A stretch of DNA of 64,000 bases from Microbulbifer elongatus. GTDB lineage: Bacteria; Pseudomonadota; Gammaproteobacteria; Pseudomonadales; Cellvibrionaceae. The notes beneath the pieces were generated by a model. The model was not told the DNA's origin. It did no database searches and saw only the letters and a program-made list of their open reading frames with translations. This document shows positions 38,634 through 48,706 of the stretch, piece by piece. Each line of letters starts with the position of its first letter. Positions within the stretch are counted from its first letter, which is position 1. Where the stretch lies: positions 1-64,000 of the forward strand of contig NZ_JAIVKJ010000006.1 of NCBI RefSeq assembly GCF_020524885.1, in the 5' to 3' direction. A program made the position numbers and the translations under genes.

Positions 38634-39407
38634 TTGGCGGAACTGGGGGAAGTATTCAGTCTGGTATCCAGCCAGATCCCGAGCCTGACACTGGCGCTGT
38701 TGCTGCTGGTGTGTGTGGTCAGCGCGTTTATCTCCGCCGTCACTGGTGGTGCTGGCGGCATCCTGATGTTTGCCGCGCTCAATGTGGCCATTCCGTTGCG
38801 GATGCTGGTGCCGATTCACGGTGCGGTACAGCTGCTGAATAATCTCGCCCGTATCGTCTATGTGCGCGAGCACATCCGCTGGGACCAGTGCATCCCGTTC
38901 TTTATTGGCTGTACCCTTGGCTCCGCCGCGATGACGCTCGGGCTGGCGAACATGGACTGGCAGCAGCTGCCATTGATCCTGCTCGCCGTTCTGATTTTCT
39001 ATACGGTCTTCAAGCCAAAGAAGCTACCGGAAATCCGCCTGCAACCGCGCAATTTTTTCTGGGTGGGTATTGCTACCGGAACACTCGGTATTGTCGCGGG
39101 TGCGGTGGACCCACTTCTCGCCGCATTTTTCGTGCGCAAGGACATGACGCCGAAAGAAATCGTCGCCAACAAATCCGTAATGCAAGCGTGGTGCCACGCA
39201 CTGAAAGTACCTGCGTTTATCTATCTCGGCTTTGCATTTTCTGAGCACCTGGGGCTGATTCTGCTACTCACCGTTGCCGCTGTGATTGGCACCCGTATTG
39301 GAATCGCACTACTGAATCGGATTAACAGCGAAGTCTTTTTCAATTTGATGCGCGCGGCCCTGCTGGTTGCTGGCGCCCGCATCGTATACCAGTTGTTTGC
39401 ACAATAA
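38634..39407 (+). CDS. TauE/SafE family sulphite/organosulphonate exporter
   Basis: A 257-residue membrane protein with about eight helices and two TauE/SafE repeats. The first is VCVVSAFISAVTGGAGGILMFAALNVAIPLRMLVPIHGAVQLLNNLARI; the second contains GTLGIVAGAVDPLLAAFF. A TTG start at 38634 is favoured by a preceding GACGAGG; the frame is open further upstream but there is no better ribosome binding site. The family exports sulphite, sulphoacetate or other anions. An aldehyde dehydrogenase gene follows 32 bp downstream on the same strand. Confidence 0.78.
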   Translation: MAELGEVFSLVSSQIPSLTLALLLLVCVVSAFISAVTGGAGGILMFAALNVAIPLRMLVPIHGAVQLLNNLARIVYVREHIRWDQCIPFFIGCTLGSAAMTLGLANMDWQQLPLILLAVLIFYTVFKPKKLPEIRLQPRNFFWVGIATGTLGIVAGAVDPLLAAFFVRKDMTPKEIVANKSVMQAWCHALKVPAFIYLGFAFSEHLGLILLLTVAAVIGTRIGIALLNRINSEVFFNLMRAALLVAGARIVYQLFAQ

Positions 39408-39439
39408 TTAACTGCACAGGAAAGAATCAGGTATTTACC

Positions 39440-40807
39440 ATGGCCGACTACCGAATCATCAACCCGTATAACGGCGAGCAGATTGAAGCCTACGATTTCC
39501 ACACCAAAGCGCAGGTAGCGAATGCCATCGATACACTGGTCGCAGGCCGAAAAATCCAGCTGGCCACTCCGGCCTTCGAGCGCTCCAATATCCTGATGAA
39601 ACTCGCTCAGCTGATGCTGGAGCGCAAAGAAGATCTCGCGCGCCTGATTACCGAAGAGACCGGCAAGACCATTAGTGACAGCCGCATAGAAATCGACCGC
39701 GCGTACAACACCGCACTTTCCAGTGCCATGGAAGCGCGCAACATCAACGGCGAAGCGCTCGACTCCGATGCCTTCCCACCCATGCGTGAAAAAATCGGTG
39801 TAGTCCTGTGGAAGCCGCTGGGCACCGTACTGTGCATCACCCCATTCAATTTCCCGATCAATATCGCCGTACACAAAATCGGCCCCGCGTTTGCCGCCGG
39901 CAACACCATCCTGTTCAAGCCCGGCCCCCAGAACAAACGCTCCGCCGAACTGCTGGTGGAACTCTGCTATGCCGCCGGTATGGACAAGTCCGTATTGCAA
40001 ATGCTGATCCCGGATATCGAAGCCACCAGCTACGCGGTCAAGCACCCACAGATCCAGGCCATCAACTTCACCGGTGGCACAGCCGCCGCCAACGCCATTG
40101 CCGCGAATGCCGGCTACAAGAAAATGCTGTTTGAGCTGGGCGGCAACGACCCCCTGATCGTCATGCCCGACGCCGACCTGGACGCCGCCGTAAATGCCAC
40201 CATCAATCAGCGCTTCGCCACCGCCGGACAACGCTGCACCGCCGCCAAGCGCCTGTTTGTCCACAGTGAAGTGTTTGAAGCCTTTGCCGAAAAACTGGTA
40301 ACTGCCACAGCCAAACTCAAGGTTGGCGACCCCGCCCAGGAAGACACCTTCGTAGGGCCCCTGATCCACACCGCCGCTGCCGATGAAGTGGAAGGCCGCA
40401 TCGAATCCGCCGTCAATGCCGGTGCACGTGTATTGTTCGGCCACAAACGCGAAGGCAATATCCTGTGGCCAACCATCCTCGATAATGTTGCCGACGATAC
40501 CGAGATCGTTGCCGAGGAAACCTTCGGCCCGGTCGTGCCGCTGCGTAAATTCGACGATGAAGCAGAGCTTGTTTCCCTGATCAACAGCTCGCCGTTTGGG
40601 TTGCAGGCCGGCGTATTCACCCAGAATCTCGCCCTGGCGAAGCGCCTCTACAACCAGCTCGAAGTAGGGCTGCTGGCGGTCAACGATGGTCCGGGGTTCC
40701 GCGCGGAACATTTCCCGTTTGGTGGCGTTAAAGAAAGCGGCGTCGGCAGGGAAGGCGTGAGCTATGCGATTCGTGAAATGAGTTATCAGAAAACACTGGT
40801 GATCTAA
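39440..40807 (+). CDS. NAD(P)-dependent aldehyde dehydrogenase (sulphoacetaldehyde/phosphonoacetaldehyde type possible)
   Basis: A 455-residue ALDH superfamily enzyme. The N-terminal Rossmann region has ITPFNFPINIAVHKIGPAFAAGNTILFKPGPQ, the general base is in FELGGNDP, and the catalytic cysteine is in FATAGQRCTAAKR (about residue 270), with the closing EETFGPVVPLRKF. The subfamily is uncertain: the partner TauE/SafE gene recalls the SafD-SafE (sulphoacetaldehyde) pair of Neptuniibacter, but phosphonoacetaldehyde or other short aldehydes are also possible. There is no transaminase nearby. ATG 39440 is used. Confidence 0.82.
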   Translation: MADYRIINPYNGEQIEAYDFHTKAQVANAIDTLVAGRKIQLATPAFERSNILMKLAQLMLERKEDLARLITEETGKTISDSRIEIDRAYNTALSSAMEARNINGEALDSDAFPPMREKIGVVLWKPLGTVLCITPFNFPINIAVHKIGPAFAAGNTILFKPGPQNKRSAELLVELCYAAGMDKSVLQMLIPDIEATSYAVKHPQIQAINFTGGTAAANAIAANAGYKKMLFELGGNDPLIVMPDADLDAAVNATINQRFATAGQRCTAAKRLFVHSEVFEAFAEKLVTATAKLKVGDPAQEDTFVGPLIHTAAADEVEGRIESAVNAGARVLFGHKREGNILWPTILDNVADDTEIVAEETFGPVVPLRKFDDEAELVSLINSSPFGLQAGVFTQNLALAKRLYNQLEVGLLAVNDGPGFRAEHFPFGGVKESGVGREGVSYAIREMSYQKTLVI

Positions 40808-40845
40808 CCACTACGAAGTCGAAAGTCTGAATCGAAGGGCGGGCG

Positions 40846-40939
40846 CTGGGTGGCAGCTTTCAGGAGCGTCGGCGACATGGACGTCGCCGACGCAGCGTAC
40901 AGGGATGTATTCACAGCGGTCCTGAAAGCTGCCACCCAG
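40846..40939 (+). repeat. Long-stem palindromic element C
   Basis: Arms CTGGGTGGCAGCTTTCAGGA (40846-40865) and its exact complement (40920-40939). The inner stem-loop is centred on GCGACATGGACGTCGC, and the core TACAGGGATGTATTCACAGCG follows in the order seen in elements A, B and D. It lies 39 bp after the aldehyde dehydrogenase stop. Its outer stem ends in TTTCAGGAGCGTC, as in element A read on the minus strand. Confidence 0.85.
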
Positions 40940-41038
40940 TGACTGGCCGCTACTAAACCTGCTACGAAGCCCAAGGGGCCCCTGGAATACCAGGAATCTA
41001 ATTCAGGGCGCAAAACCAAACCCCAATTTCTTAAAAAC

Positions 41039-41068
41039 TTGTCCTGCCAGTCAAACAACCACTATACT
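41039..41068 (+). promoter_or_regulatory. Putative promoter of the thi operon
   Basis: TTGTCC (41039-41044), an 18-bp spacer and TATACT (41063-41068), ending about 10 bp before the riboswitch. Confidence 0.5.
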
Positions 41069-41076
41069 CGGCCCCA

Positions 41077-41161
41077 ACTTGTCGGAGTGCCTTTGGGCTG
41101 AGATCGCAGTAGCGAGATCCGTTGAACCTGATCGGGGTAACCCCCGCGTAGGGAACAAGAT
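41077..41161 (+). ncRNA. TPP riboswitch (THI element)
   Basis: Contains the conserved THI segments in order: GGAGTGC, TGGGCTGAGA, the pyrimidine-binding stem ending CCGTTGAACCTGATC, GGGTAAC and the closing CGTAGGGAACAAG. The closing helix is formed by CTTGT with ACAAG. Binding of thiamine pyrophosphate would turn down thiC expression. The expression platform in the following 137 bp has no clear U-run terminator; TTTGAG..CTCAAA can pair, so control may be by ribosome access. Confidence 0.95.
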
Positions 41162-41270
41162 CTGAATTCGCTTTATTTGAGTATGGTATACACCCGTAAT
41201 TGCGGTGCAGCTTGCTCAAACCCTGCCTTCCCACGCTCTCTAGATCGACACCCCGCAAGTTATCCAATGA

Positions 41271-43232
<1,962 letters not shown>

Positions 43233-43269
43233 CCGCGAAGTAAATAGAAACTGCTTAGTTTGACGAATA

Positions 43270-43381
43270 GGTAGTGATACGGGTAATTGTTTGCCCGACC
43301 TTCCGCGAGAGGGACCTCGCGGAAGAGCCCCCATGGATGGGTTCACGGCGTGTCTGGCAAACAATTGCCCGTAGCACTGCC
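43270..43381 (+). repeat. Long-stem palindromic element D, inside the thi operon
   Basis: A 30-bp outer stem (43270-43299 against 43352-43381) with four mismatches. The inner stem CTTCCGCGAG/CTCGCGGAAG is 10 bp and perfect, with a six-base loop. The core CCATGGATGGGTTCACGGCG precedes the right arm, as in elements B and C. It starts 37 bp after the thiC stop and ends 38 bp before thiO. Confidence 0.8.
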
Positions 43382-43419
43382 GCTCCGAACCTCCCAAGTA
43401 CGAACCTCGGAACCCTAAA

Positions 43420-44499
43420 GTGGCAGAGCGGAAATTAAGTATCGCAGTAGCGGGCGCCGGCCTAATGGGCCGCCTACTAGCTTGGCGTTTGTCCAAAGTC
43501 GGCCACCAGATAACCCTGTTCGATTCAGGCAGTCTGGAAAAACCCGCGGGTGCCTGCCAAACCGCCGCCGGCATGATCTCCCCACTGTCAGAACTGTTCC
43601 ACTGCCCACTTCCCATCTACCAACTGGGCATGCAAAGCCTGCAACACTGGCCCCACTGGGTACGCCAACTGGAAGAACTTTCAGGCGAAAGTGTCGACTA
43701 CCGCCAAAAGGGCAGCATCCTCATCGCCCACCCACAAGACCGCAGCGAACTCCTGCAATTCCAGCAGGAGCTCAACGCCAAACTTGGCCCAGACAACCGC
43801 GACCAACTGCAATGGCTGGACAACAGCTCCCTGCACAATCTGGAACCAGAGCTCGACCGCTTCGATCAGGGCCTGTTCCTGGCCTCCGAGGCCGACATCG
43901 ACAACCGCAAACTCCTGTCGGCATTACACAAAGCACTGAGCCAGAGCAATGTCCAGCTCCGGGAAAATACCCCGGTAGATTGCGGCCCAGAAAGGATCAA
44001 AACCGATAGCGGTGATGAAAGCTTTGACCTGGTCATCGACACCCGCGGCCTGGGTGCAAGAGATCAAATCAAAGGGCTGCGTGGCGTGCGCGGCGAAGTG
44101 GTGGTGGTGGAAACCCCGGAAGTGAAACTAAATCGCCCAGTGCGCCTGTTGCATCCGCGATATCAGCTTTACGCTGTGCCGCGCGCAAATAACCAGACCG
44201 TCATCGGCGCCACCGAAATTGAAAGCGAAGACATGAGTCCGATATCACTGCGCTCTACCATGGAACTCTCCAGCGCACTCTATTCGATTCACCCCGCATT
44301 TGCCGAAGCCCGCGTAATCGAAACCCGGGTCAATTGCCGGCCCGCAACCATGGATAACCTCCCGGTACTGGAAAGCGAACCGGGATTGATCCGAATCAAC
44401 GGACTCTTTCGCCACGGTTACCTGCTGGCCCCGGCGCTGGTATTACGGGCCGAAACTGAAATCTCCAGATTAACCCAAGCAACAGAACAGGTGACCTGA
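43420..44499 (+). CDS. thiO: Glycine oxidase ThiO
   Basis: A 359-residue FAD-dependent amine oxidase that turns glycine into iminoglycine (dehydroglycine) for thiazole synthesis, in place of the anaerobic ThiH route. The dinucleotide-binding start is LSIAVAGAGLMGRLLAWRLSKVGH, with GACQTAAGMISPLSEL next. ALVLRAETEIS and FRHGYLLAP near the C-terminus form the FAD/substrate site. The start is GTG 43420, with a weak ribosome binding site. The stop codon shares one base with the thiS start (TGATG). Confidence 0.9.
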   Translation: MAERKLSIAVAGAGLMGRLLAWRLSKVGHQITLFDSGSLEKPAGACQTAAGMISPLSELFHCPLPIYQLGMQSLQHWPHWVRQLEELSGESVDYRQKGSILIAHPQDRSELLQFQQELNAKLGPDNRDQLQWLDNSSLHNLEPELDRFDQGLFLASEADIDNRKLLSALHKALSQSNVQLRENTPVDCGPERIKTDSGDESFDLVIDTRGLGARDQIKGLRGVRGEVVVVETPEVKLNRPVRLLHPRYQLYAVPRANNQTVIGATEIESEDMSPISLRSTMELSSALYSIHPAFAEARVIETRVNCRPATMDNLPVLESEPGLIRINGLFRHGYLLAPALVLRAETEISRLTQATEQVT

Positions 44500-44699
44500 T
44501 GCAATTACTGGTCAATGGCGAATCCATCTCATTACCCGAGGGCGCCACCGTCGCCGCGTTGATTCAACAGCTGGGCTATAGCGGCGAAACCTTTGCCGTT
44601 GCCCTGAACGGCGACTTTGTTCCGCGCGCGAGCTATGAGCAAGCAGCACTGAACACCGGCGACAGCCTGGATATCGTCGCCCCCGTAGTAGGAGGTTAA
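44499..44699 (+). CDS. thiS: Sulphur carrier protein ThiS
   Basis: A 66-residue ubiquitin-fold protein ending in the required GlyGly (VAPVVGG), which becomes a thiocarboxylate and donates sulphur to thiazole. [26 protein letters not shown] matches the family. It overlaps the thiO stop by one base and precedes thiG by two bases, a tightly coupled set. Confidence 0.95.
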   Translation: MQLLVNGESISLPEGATVAALIQQLGYSGETFAVALNGDFVPRASYEQAALNTGDSLDIVAPVVGG

Positions 44700-44701
44700 G
44701 C

Positions 44702-45547
44702 GTGACCGAAAAACTGAAACTCTACGGCAAGGAATTCGACAGCCGCCTGTTGGTTGGCACCGCGCTCTATCCTTCACCAGCCATCATGCGCGAATCCGTT
44801 GCCGCTTCCGGTTCGGAAATTATCACCCTGTCCCTGCGCCGCCAGAGCCCCGCACAACAGCACGGCAAAATGATCTGGGACTATATCCAGGAGACCGGCT
44901 GCCAGTTGTTGCCAAATACCGCTGGGTGTAAAACGCCGAAAGAAGTGATTGCACTCGCGGAAATGAGTCGGGAGATCTTCGGCACCGACTGGCTCAAGCT
45001 GGAAGTCATCGGCGACGACTACAACCTGCAGCCGGACCCTTTCGGCCTGATCGAAGCCGCGCGGGAACTGGTAAAACGGGGATTTAAGGTACTGCCGTAC
45101 TGCACCGATGATTTAGTGGTATGCCGCAGGCTACTGGATGTAGGGTGTGAAGTACTGATGCCATGGGGAGCGCCGATCGGCACCGGTCGCGGCCTGATGA
45201 ATAAATACAACCTGCAGACCCTGCGCGAGCGCCTGCCGGACACGCCGCTGATTATCGATGCCGGTATTGGCGCGCCGTCCCAGGCCTGTGAGGCTATGGA
45301 GATGGGATTCGATGCGGTATTACTGAACACCGCCATCGCCAAGGCCCAGAACCCGGTACTGATGGCGGGGTCGTTCAAGCTTGCAGTGGAATCCGGCCGC
45401 GCTGCGCGCAACGCAGGCCTGATGCTGAAACGCCAGACCGCCAGCCCCAGCACGCCCACTCTGGATATGCCGTTTTGGCAGCAGACTGTCAGTGAGGAGA
45501 AAGGCGAGGAAAAAGGCGAGGCAAAAGGCGAGGGAGAGAAAGTGTGA
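44702..45547 (+). CDS. thiG: Thiazole synthase ThiG
   Basis: A 281-residue TIM-barrel enzyme forming the thiazole phosphate from DXP, ThiS thiocarboxylate and iminoglycine. Family sequences are [26 protein letters not shown], a lysine region [41 protein letters not shown] and [28 protein letters not shown]. It is some 20 residues longer than usual because of the charged, tandem-repeat tail [17 protein letters not shown]. The GTG start follows thiS; the stop overlaps thiDE by four bases. Confidence 0.95.
   Translation: MTEKLKLYGKEFDSRLLVGTALYPSPAIMRESVAASGSEIITLSLRRQSPAQQHGKMIWDYIQETGCQLLPNTAGCKTPKEVIALAEMSREIFGTDWLKLEVIGDDYNLQPDPFGLIEAARELVKRGFKVLPYCTDDLVVCRRLLDVGCEVLMPWGAPIGTGRGLMNKYNLQTLRERLPDTPLIIDAGIGAPSQACEAMEMGFDAVLLNTAIAKAQNPVLMAGSFKLAVESGRAARNAGLMLKRQTASPSTPTLDMPFWQQTVSEEKGEEKGEAKGEGEKV
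45496..45540 (+). repeat. 12-bp tandem repeat in the thiG 3' end
   Basis: Three near-identical 12-bp units (GAGAAAGGCGAG, GAAAAAGGCGAG, GCAAAAGGCGAG) and a partial fourth encode the repeated EKGE tail. Simple tandem units like this expand or contract by slippage in steps of four codons, so strain variation is likely. Confidence 0.85.
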
Positions 45548-47094
45548 GCAGCCCAGAACAAAATCGTCCCATCGTATGGACCATTGCCGGCAGTGACTCC
45601 GGTGGCGGCGCGGGTATTCAGGCGGATCTGCTCACCATGCACGATCTCGGCGTTCACGGTTGCAGCGCCATCACCGCCAATACTGCCCAGAACACTCTCG
45701 GAGTACCGGCGATCAATGCGGTATCCGAAGAGGTGCTGCAATCACAGCTAGATGCATTGTTCGCTGATCTCCAGCCCGCGGCCATCAAGATCGGCCTGCT
45801 GGTCAATGTGGGGCAGGTTCGTCTGGTAGCGCAATTACTGCGCAAACTGAAATCCATTGGCAAAATTATTCCGGTCGTTTATGACCCCGTCGCCGTTGCC
45901 AGCAGCGGCGCCCAGTTGACCGAAGACAACACCGGTACCGCCATACTGACGGAATTGTTGCCACTGTGCGATCTGATCACGCCCAACAGTGTTGAGCTGG
46001 AATGGCTGGCCGGGATTGGCGCTGATAACGCAGAAGGGATTCTCAAGGCCGCGCACAAGGTGCGAGGTAATCACGACGCGGCACTGCTGGTGACCGGTGG
46101 GCATGTTGAAGTTGAACCGGGCACCACGGCAGACCTGCTGTGTACCGGCTCCAGTGAACACCCAAGTAACGACTGGCTGATCGGCAAAAAGATCGACACT
46201 CGCAATGCTCACGGCACCGGCTGCACTCTATCTTCGGCCATTGCGGCATTGCTGGCACAGGGGTATCCACTGAAAGATGCCTGTGTGGTCGCCAATGCTT
46301 ACGTTCGCCGCGGGCTGCGGTTGGGCAGCGGTGATCACATCGGCACTGGCCCCGGCCCGGTGAGGCACTGTGGCTGGCCTACAGAAATGCGGGACTTTCC
46401 CGAGGTCCTGGTCGCTGGTAGTGAGCGAGCAGTATTATTCGGAACATTCAGCGAGACTGCGGCTACCAACTTTGCTGCCGAGTTTGCACGTCCGGATACC
46501 AATCAGCTGGGCCTTTATCCGGTTGTTGACACTGTGGAGTGGATTGAAAAGCTGGCTGAGGCGGGCGTGCGCACGTTACAGCTGCGCGTCAAGTGTCCGG
46601 ATAGTGACCTGAAAGAGTTGATCGAGCGCGCTGTAGACATAGGTCGTCGCTACGACCTGCGCCTGTTTATCAACGATCACTGGCGGCTAGCGATCGAGTG
46701 CGGTGCCTATGGCGTACACTTGGGGCAGGAAGATCTGCAGGACGCGGACCTGAAGGCAATCCAGCAGTCAGGGCTCAAGCTTGGTATCAGTACCCACGGT
46801 TTTTTCGAGCTGCTGTACGCTTATCAATATCGGCCCAGCTACCTGGCCATAGGCGCAATCTACGCGACCAACACCAAGGATATGAGCGGCCAACTGCAAG
46901 GGCCCCGGAAGTTGGCCCGTATGGCGGCACTACTGCTCGACTATCCGCTGGTGGCCATTGGCGGTATCAATCTTCAGCGGGCGCCGGCGGTGGCCGCAAG
47001 CGGTGTGGGCAGTATCGCGGTGGTGACCGCAATAACCGAGGCCCCCGACTACCGCACTGCTGTGGCACAATTGAGTGCAGTGATCGATCAATAG
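45544..47094 (+). CDS. thiDE: Bifunctional HMP(-P) kinase / thiamine-phosphate synthase ThiDE
   Basis: A 516-residue fusion. The ThiD part (about 1-265) has [32 protein letters not shown] and [20 protein letters not shown], and phosphorylates HMP/HMP-P. The ThiE part (about 310-516) has [49 protein letters not shown] and VAIGGI, and joins HMP-PP with the thiazole phosphate. The ThiD-to-ThiE linker is about 40 residues and lacks known motifs. It starts inside the end of thiG (ATGA-like overlap), so translation is probably coupled. Confidence 0.95.
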   Translation: MSSPEQNRPIVWTIAGSDSGGGAGIQADLLTMHDLGVHGCSAITANTAQNTLGVPAINAVSEEVLQSQLDALFADLQPAAIKIGLLVNVGQVRLVAQLLRKLKSIGKIIPVVYDPVAVASSGAQLTEDNTGTAILTELLPLCDLITPNSVELEWLAGIGADNAEGILKAAHKVRGNHDAALLVTGGHVEVEPGTTADLLCTGSSEHPSNDWLIGKKIDTRNAHGTGCTLSSAIAALLAQGYPLKDACVVANAYVRRGLRLGSGDHIGTGPGPVRHCGWPTEMRDFPEVLVAGSERAVLFGTFSETAATNFAAEFARPDTNQLGLYPVVDTVEWIEKLAEAGVRTLQLRVKCPDSDLKELIERAVDIGRRYDLRLFINDHWRLAIECGAYGVHLGQEDLQDADLKAIQQSGLKLGISTHGFFELLYAYQYRPSYLAIGAIYATNTKDMSGQLQGPRKLARMAALLLDYPLVAIGGINLQRAPAVAASGVGSIAVVTAITEAPDYRTAVAQLSAVIDQ

Positions 47095-47134
47095 TCATCG
47101 AGTAGTCAAAAAAGAAGCCGAGAGAAACTGAGCC

Positions 47135-47899
47135 GTGTTGAGTCGCAAGCAACTACAGCGTTATAGCCGTCAGATCATGTTGCCGCAGATTGGGGAAGCG
47201 GGGCAGGAGAGACTGGGTGCTGCGAGGGTTCTGATTGTTGGCCTCGGTGGGTTGGGCAGCCCCGCGGCGCTGTATCTGGCCGCTGCAGGTATCGGCGAGC
47301 TGCATCTGGTGGATGGCGATAAGGTGGAGATCTCTAACCTGCAGCGCCAGGTGCTCTTTAAAACCAATCACAGGGACAAAGACAAGGCCCAGGTGGCGGC
47401 GCAGCAGCTGAGCGCCGCCAATCCGGAAATCCGCCTTCACGCCCACTGCCGTATGGCCGATGAGAGCTGGCTGACGGCCTTGCTATCCCAGCATCCATTC
47501 GATCTGGTGCTGGACTGCACCGACAATCTCACCATTCGCCATACCATCAACCGAGTGTGCAGCGCACAGAAAGTACCGGTAGTGATGGCTTCGGTGCGGG
47601 GTTTCTCCGGGCAGCTGGTGAGTTTTGATTTTCGGGCTGAAGGGAGCCCCTGCTACGCTTGCCTATTCCCGCCGACGGCCGAGCAAAGCGATTTACCAGA
47701 AGCAGAAAATTGCTCCACGGTGGGCGTGATTGGCCCGGCGCTGGGTATGATGGGAAGCGCCCAGGCGCTTGAGGCGATCAAGCTGATTGTGGGCTTACCG
47801 GTAACCAGTTTGAACAAGTTGCAGCTGTTCGAGGCCGCCAGCCTGGAGTGGCGCGCACTGGCCTTGCCAAAAAACAGCGCTTGCCCCGTTTGCGGATAA
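47135..47899 (+). CDS. thiF: ThiF-type adenylyltransferase (HesA/MoeB/ThiF)
   Basis: A 254-residue E1-like enzyme that adenylates the C-terminus of ThiS. The nucleotide loop is VLIVGLGGLGSPAALYLAAAGIGELHLVDGDKVEISNLQRQVLF. Zinc cysteines occur as CYACLF and CPVCG, and ATP/catalytic residues include LVLDCTDNLTIRHTIN. The GTG start at 47135 is chosen by frame and position, 40 bp after thiDE. MoeB has the same fold, but being last in a thi operon points to ThiF. Confidence 0.92.
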   Translation: MLSRKQLQRYSRQIMLPQIGEAGQERLGAARVLIVGLGGLGSPAALYLAAAGIGELHLVDGDKVEISNLQRQVLFKTNHRDKDKAQVAAQQLSAANPEIRLHAHCRMADESWLTALLSQHPFDLVLDCTDNLTIRHTINRVCSAQKVPVVMASVRGFSGQLVSFDFRAEGSPCYACLFPPTAEQSDLPEAENCSTVGVIGPALGMMGSAQALEAIKLIVGLPVTSLNKLQLFEAASLEWRALALPKNSACPVCG

Positions 47900-47941
47900 C
47901 CAGTACAACTGGGCAACGCTAATAAAAAAGAGGGGCTTCTT

Positions 47942-48367
47942 TTGTCTGCATACACCTTTTCCCGCGCCTTCGCCGCAATTGTATTTAGTGTGCTGCTTTT
48001 GGGTTGCACAGAAAAATCTTCAGATGAGGCGAAGCCTGAGAAAGCAGCTCACGACGCCGCTGTTCAGGAAATGACTGACCAGCAAGTGGAGACACTGCCG
48101 GTTACAGAAGTGGATACCGTACATATCTCGCCGAAACTGCTGGAGACCTACCAGCAGACCTGCGGTAGTTGTCATCAAACAGGGCTCGTGGGCGCACCTA
48201 AAACGGGTGATGTTGAGGCCTGGAAACCTCGTCTGGCCAAGGGCATGGATACTATGGTTAAGCACGTTCGCGATGGCTTCAATACCATGCCACCGGCGGG
48301 ACTGTGCTTCCATTGTTCCGACGAGGACTACGCAGCACTGGTCACTTTTATGTCCACTGCCAAGTAG
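47942..48367 (+). CDS. Cytochrome c5-like lipoprotein
   Basis: A 141-residue secreted haem protein. The signal peptide ends in LLLGC (Cys22), so it is probably lipid-anchored. A low-complexity acidic linker follows, then a cytochrome c domain (about 60-140) with haem-binding CGSCH (about residues 74-78), a methionine ligand in NTMPPAG, and a second Cys pair GLCFHCSD, hallmarks of cytochrome c5. It may carry electrons in respiration; the partner is unknown. A TTG start at 47942 gives the signal peptide. Confidence 0.82.
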   Translation: MSAYTFSRAFAAIVFSVLLLGCTEKSSDEAKPEKAAHDAAVQEMTDQQVETLPVTEVDTVHISPKLLETYQQTCGSCHQTGLVGAPKTGDVEAWKPRLAKGMDTMVKHVRDGFNTMPPAGLCFHCSDEDYAALVTFMSTAK

Positions 48368-48385
48368 TCTTTTTCTAATTCCGTA

Positions 48386-48601
48386 TCAGCGGGCTGCAAT
48401 CTTCATCGCGTTAAGTAGTTGCGCATACTGGGCAACGTAATTCTTGGCGATGCGTTGAGACAACATGCGCTGGCGATCTGCCTTGTTGATGGCATCCCCC
48501 ATAATGAATGCTGTATTGGCTGAAAATCCTTCTTCGGCCATTGGAGCACTGCCAAGCGGAAGTAGCAGGCAGCACACTATCAGAGTAAAGGCATATTTCA
48601 T
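48386..48601 (-). CDS. Miniature secreted PilJ/NIT-box-like protein, 71 aa
   Basis: A short exported protein: signal peptide KYAFTLIVCCLLLPLGSAPMA, then a PilJ-type N-terminal motif DAINKADRQRMLSQRIAKNYVAQYAQLL, which in full-length sensors forms the ligand-binding four-helix bundle related to NarX-like P-boxes. Normal PilJ-domain proteins are at least twice as long, and the frame ends after about 50 mature residues with no continuation in other frames. It is either a remnant or a real minimal form. AGGA before ATG 48601 supports translation. It lies between the porin terminator and the cytochrome c5 gene, close to the nitrate transporter. Confidence 0.6.
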   Translation of the reverse strand: MKYAFTLIVCCLLLPLGSAPMAEEGFSANTAFIMGDAINKADRQRMLSQRIAKNYVAQYAQLLNAMKIAAR

Positions 48602-48642
48602 CTTCACTGTCCTGAGCGGCTGAAAGTTGGGAGAGAAAAAGG

Positions 48643-48660
48643 CCCGGCCTTGCGGCCGGG
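48643..48660 (-). terminator. Terminator after the porin gene
   Basis: CCCGGCC, loop TTGC, GGCCGGG; on the minus strand it is followed by a C/T-rich, T-run stretch (AAAAAGG on the plus strand). Located about 45 bp after the porin stop. Confidence 0.65.
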
Positions 48661-48706
48661 AAAGGGTTTAACGAGTGGTTTGAGTCTGTAGATCCTGTAT
48701 GCGGGA

